From assembly GCA_964342805.1 (NCBI GenBank), contig CAYFHQ010000008.1, forward strand, positions 1 to 64,000: a stretch of 64,000 nucleotides of DNA. Reading direction: 5' to 3'. The stretch is from CAYFHQ01 sp964342805 (GTDB taxonomy: Bacteria > Bacillota > Clostridia > Peptostreptococcales > Acidaminobacteraceae). The notes beneath the pieces were generated by a model that worked only from the letters and a program-made list of their open reading frames with translations, had not been told where the DNA came from and ran no database searches. Made by a program: the position numbers and the translations under genes. Of the stretch, positions 61,875-64,000 are shown piece after piece; the first letter of the stretch is position 1; each line of letters starts with the position of its first letter.

Positions 61875-62841
61875 GGTTCTCCCACCCCCTCGGATGATGG
61901 CATCGATAGCCCCGCCCCTGGCCAGTGACCCAGTCTGGAACCTCCCGGTGACAAATAGCTGTGCCCTGGTCACACCTTGGGGCAAAGGGACACCCAGCGG
62001 TATACTTTCGTGCGTCAAGTCCGTTCCCCTTCATTTCCACCAAGACCTGGTCCCCGAGGCTTAAGGACTCGGCGCAATCCATCACCCCCCTTGTATAAGG
62101 GTGCCAGGGCCTATCCATCAAGTCCTCCACAGGGCCCGTTTCCATGATCATGCCCCCGTACATGACCGCCACATCGTCACAGGCATAGGCGACCACGTCA
62201 AAGTCATGGGTAATGAGGACTAAGGTGCTTCCCAGGTCCCCATTGACCCTCAAAACCACGTCCAAGACCATTTTCCGTAGGGAAGCGTCAATGGCTGAAG
62301 TCGGTTCGTCAGCTATGATCAAGTCCGGTTCCAAGAGGGTGGTCATTCCAATCAAGACCCGCTGGGCCATGCCGCCAGACAACTGGTCCGGATACATATT
62401 CAGGACAGCCTCTGGATCAATAATCCCCACCGATTCCAAGGTCTTACCAATGGCCTGTCGGTCCACCGGTAGGCCATGGAGGGTGTAGACCTCCTTGATC
62501 TGGCTCCCCACCGTCCGGTAAGGATTCAAGGCCCCATGGGGGCTCTGGAAAACAAAGCCAATACTGGACCCCCTCAGGCCAGCCCTTTGCCATTCCTTCA
62601 GTTTCAAAAGGTCCGTCCCCCCATAAAGGGCACGCCCCCTACCAATCCTTGCAATGTCCATGTCCAGCAAACCCAGGACCGCTGACAGGGTTACGGTTTT
62701 ACCACTCCCGCTTTCCCCAATAATGCCCAAGATACGCCCACGACCAACAACCAGGTCTACCCCTCGGATCACCTTATGCCAGCCAGTGTCGAACTGGAAG
62801 GAGACCTCTAAATTTTCTATTTCCAATAGTGTTTGTCCCAT
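61867..62841 (-). CDS. Oligopeptide/dipeptide ABC transporter ATP-binding protein (OppD/DppD type)
   Basis: 324 residues. Walker A GESGSGKT (42-49), Q-loop FVFQSPHGALNP, signature LSGGMAQRV, Walker B LIIADEPTSAID and H-loop LITHD are all intact. The C-terminal cysteine-containing oligopeptide-transporter domain (CPFAPRCDQGTAICHREVP) is present. It would energise peptide or nickel import with a second ATPase, but its OppF-type partner is disrupted. Permease genes are not visible in the window. Confidence 0.9.
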   Translation of the reverse strand: MGQTLLEIENLEVSFQFDTGWHKVIRGVDLVVGRGRILGIIGESGSGKTVTLSAVLGLLDMDIARIGRGRALYGGTDLLKLKEWQRAGLRGSSIGFVFQSPHGALNPYRTVGSQIKEVYTLHGLPVDRQAIGKTLESVGIIDPEAVLNMYPDQLSGGMAQRVLIGMTTLLEPDLIIADEPTSAIDASLRKMVLDVVLRVNGDLGSTLVLITHDFDVVAYACDDVAVMYGGMIMETGPVEDLMDRPWHPYTRGVMDCAESLSLGDQVLVEMKGNGLDARKYTAGCPFAPRCDQGTAICHREVPDWVTGQGRGYRCHHPRGWENHD

Positions 62842-62850
62842 GGGTCCCCC

Positions 62851-64000
62851 CTAATAGTCCGATTGTAAGATCATATCCATGACCAGGTTGATCACTTCAT
62901 GGGTATGCCAGTTGCCGCTTCCTTCCCTGCCAATCCCCTGGTCCAAAACCACTTGGATGGACGGGATTCCCCGCTCATAGGGATCTTCCAAGGGGAAGGG
63001 ATATACACCTAAACCCCTGGGTTCAGCTTGGGCTTCCAGGTGTCGAGCTGCAATCCAAGCATAATTGCGGGTAAAGGGGGCATGGTCGTCCACCAGGGCC
63101 AAGTGGCCCCTAGGGTCATTGACGACCAAGGACAAGAACAAGACGGTGTCCTTTGGAGGATAAACTGGATTCTTCTTGTAAGCGTGTATCCCACTCCCCA
63201 CACTACCGGGATGGCCCTGGTAAAGGAGGACTTGAACTTCACGGTCCAGGTCCTGTTTGACACGACCCACTTGCTCAATCAAGGTCAGAGCAGCGGCTGC
63301 CCTAGTTGTATCGCCAGGCCGTATCGGCGAAAGGGGTAGGGCCAAAATAAGGGCGTCGTCATTGACCCGGTCACCCCCCTTGTGGACGGCCCCCTGGATG
63401 TTGACGGCCTGTCCCCCATAGGTGGTAGTGGCCAGGTCTAGGCGCAGGTCCATGCCAGCCTTGAGTTCCAGGACTTTTGACACCTGGACCACGGGTATGG
63501 CCAAGTCTTTGTCGTCTGTGGCCGGGTGAAGTTGGTCCATCTGCAGGACCACCATGGCAGGTTTGCCCATGGCTACTAAATGATCAATATAGGTCCAGAT
63601 GGCTTGGGGGCCATACCAGTCCCCTGCCAATAATACTGCCTGCCCCTCAGGGTCAGCTGGCACTTCCTTGCTGAGCAAGTCCACATGGGTCCAGTCCAGG
63701 AGAGTCCCCCCATGGCTTCCCGCTTCCAGGGAGGCTAGGGTAAATTCTGCCCCATAGACCAGTGGATTGCCGTTGACTTGGAAGTCCACCTGGTCTAGGG
63801 CCTGGTAGGAGGCCATGGTAAAGTCTTGTAGGAAGGTCTCACCTACAGGTTCAAACCCATTGGTTTCCATGGCAGCTACCCATTCTGCAGGGGTTTGGGG
63901 CAGGGGCCCTTGCTGATCTTGGCTTCAGTCCCGCCTTGGGTCTGGCTGGTGTTGACCACGAGGCTTAAGACCAAGAGGCCGAGGACCAGGCCTGTTGCCC
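62851..64000 (-). pseudogene. Extracellular M28-peptidase-like protein, frameshifted near the N-terminus and cut by the window edge
   Basis: The frame from 62851 to 63870 encodes a PA-like segment followed by an M28-like domain (PIRPGDTTRAAAALTLIEQVGR...VGSGIHAY). The HxD and EE zinc ligands of active M28 enzymes are not recognisable. Coding-like sequence continues upstream of the ATG at 63870 to about 63907. A signal-peptide-like stretch (GLVLGLLVLSLVV) lies in a different frame up to the window end. One base missing from a C-run near 63900-63912 would join them. It ends nine bases before the oppD-like start, so it belongs to the same operon. Confidence 0.5.

Overview
The window is bacterial chromosome from a Gram-positive anaerobe, most likely a Clostridia (Eubacteriales) amino-acid fermenter. 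The main evidence is an eight-gene operon for a 2-oxoacid:ferredoxin oxidoreductase, two butyrate kinases and phosphate butyryltransferase. Supporting signs are the classic trigger factor-clpP-clpX-lon-engB block, a Firmicutes-type TGS-nucleoside kinase, strong GGAGG ribosome sites with frequent TTG/GTG starts, and many compact intrinsic terminators. I could not assign a genus. I recognise no rRNA, tRNA, CRISPR array, insertion sequence or prophage.

Layout. 1-5.3 kb: a truncated membrane protein, then a minus-strand cluster (GNAT, RluA-type pseudouridine synthase, a CARF-less HEPN protein, signal peptidase I, nucleoside kinase). 5.4-9.1 kb: envelope proteins, including an MltG-like fragment, a DUF3179 protein with a CC-motif membrane partner, and an internally duplicated secreted protein. 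9.1-14.2 kb: two rRNA-modification enzymes, two tandem class II fructose-bisphosphate aldolases and a cyclophilin. 14.4-16.5 kb: a two-ectodomain membrane protein with no output domain, preceded by a possible 34-aa coupled ORF. 16.6-22.9 kb: engB, lon, clpX, clpP, tig. 23-31 kb: UvrD-like helicase, YeiH-type exporter, recX, rtcB, a beta-sandwich membrane protein with a 33-aa companion, a GIY-YIG protein and a TraX protein. 31-37 kb: metabolic, acetyltransferase and regulatory singletons. 37.4-45.4 kb: signalling genes and an orphan BREX-type ATPase, ending in a 7TM-CheA-CheX hybrid kinase with its own CheY. 45.5-52.5 kb: selU, glmM, a GDT1-family transporter with an extra cysteine domain, MATE, a PAS-GGDEF cyclase and an RDD protein. 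52.7-59.2 kb: the vor/buk/ptb operon. 59.6-64 kb: lipoamide dehydrogenase and a decaying peptide-ABC-transport operon.

The best-integrated unit is the vor/buk/ptb operon. VOR would turn branched-chain 2-oxoacids into acyl-CoA plus reduced ferredoxin, Ptb would make acyl-phosphate, and the Buk paralogs would recover ATP. A textbook sigma-54 -24/-12 promoter and an upstream 14-bp inverted repeat precede it, so an enhancer-binding activator encoded outside the window probably controls it. The strongest candidates for new biology are the HEPN protein in a housekeeping operon, the CheA-CheX fusion, and the orphan DUF2791 ATPase next to a calcium-loop protein. Terminal genes at 61.1-64.0 kb carry frameshifts and a stop codon; these may be real decay or sequence error.
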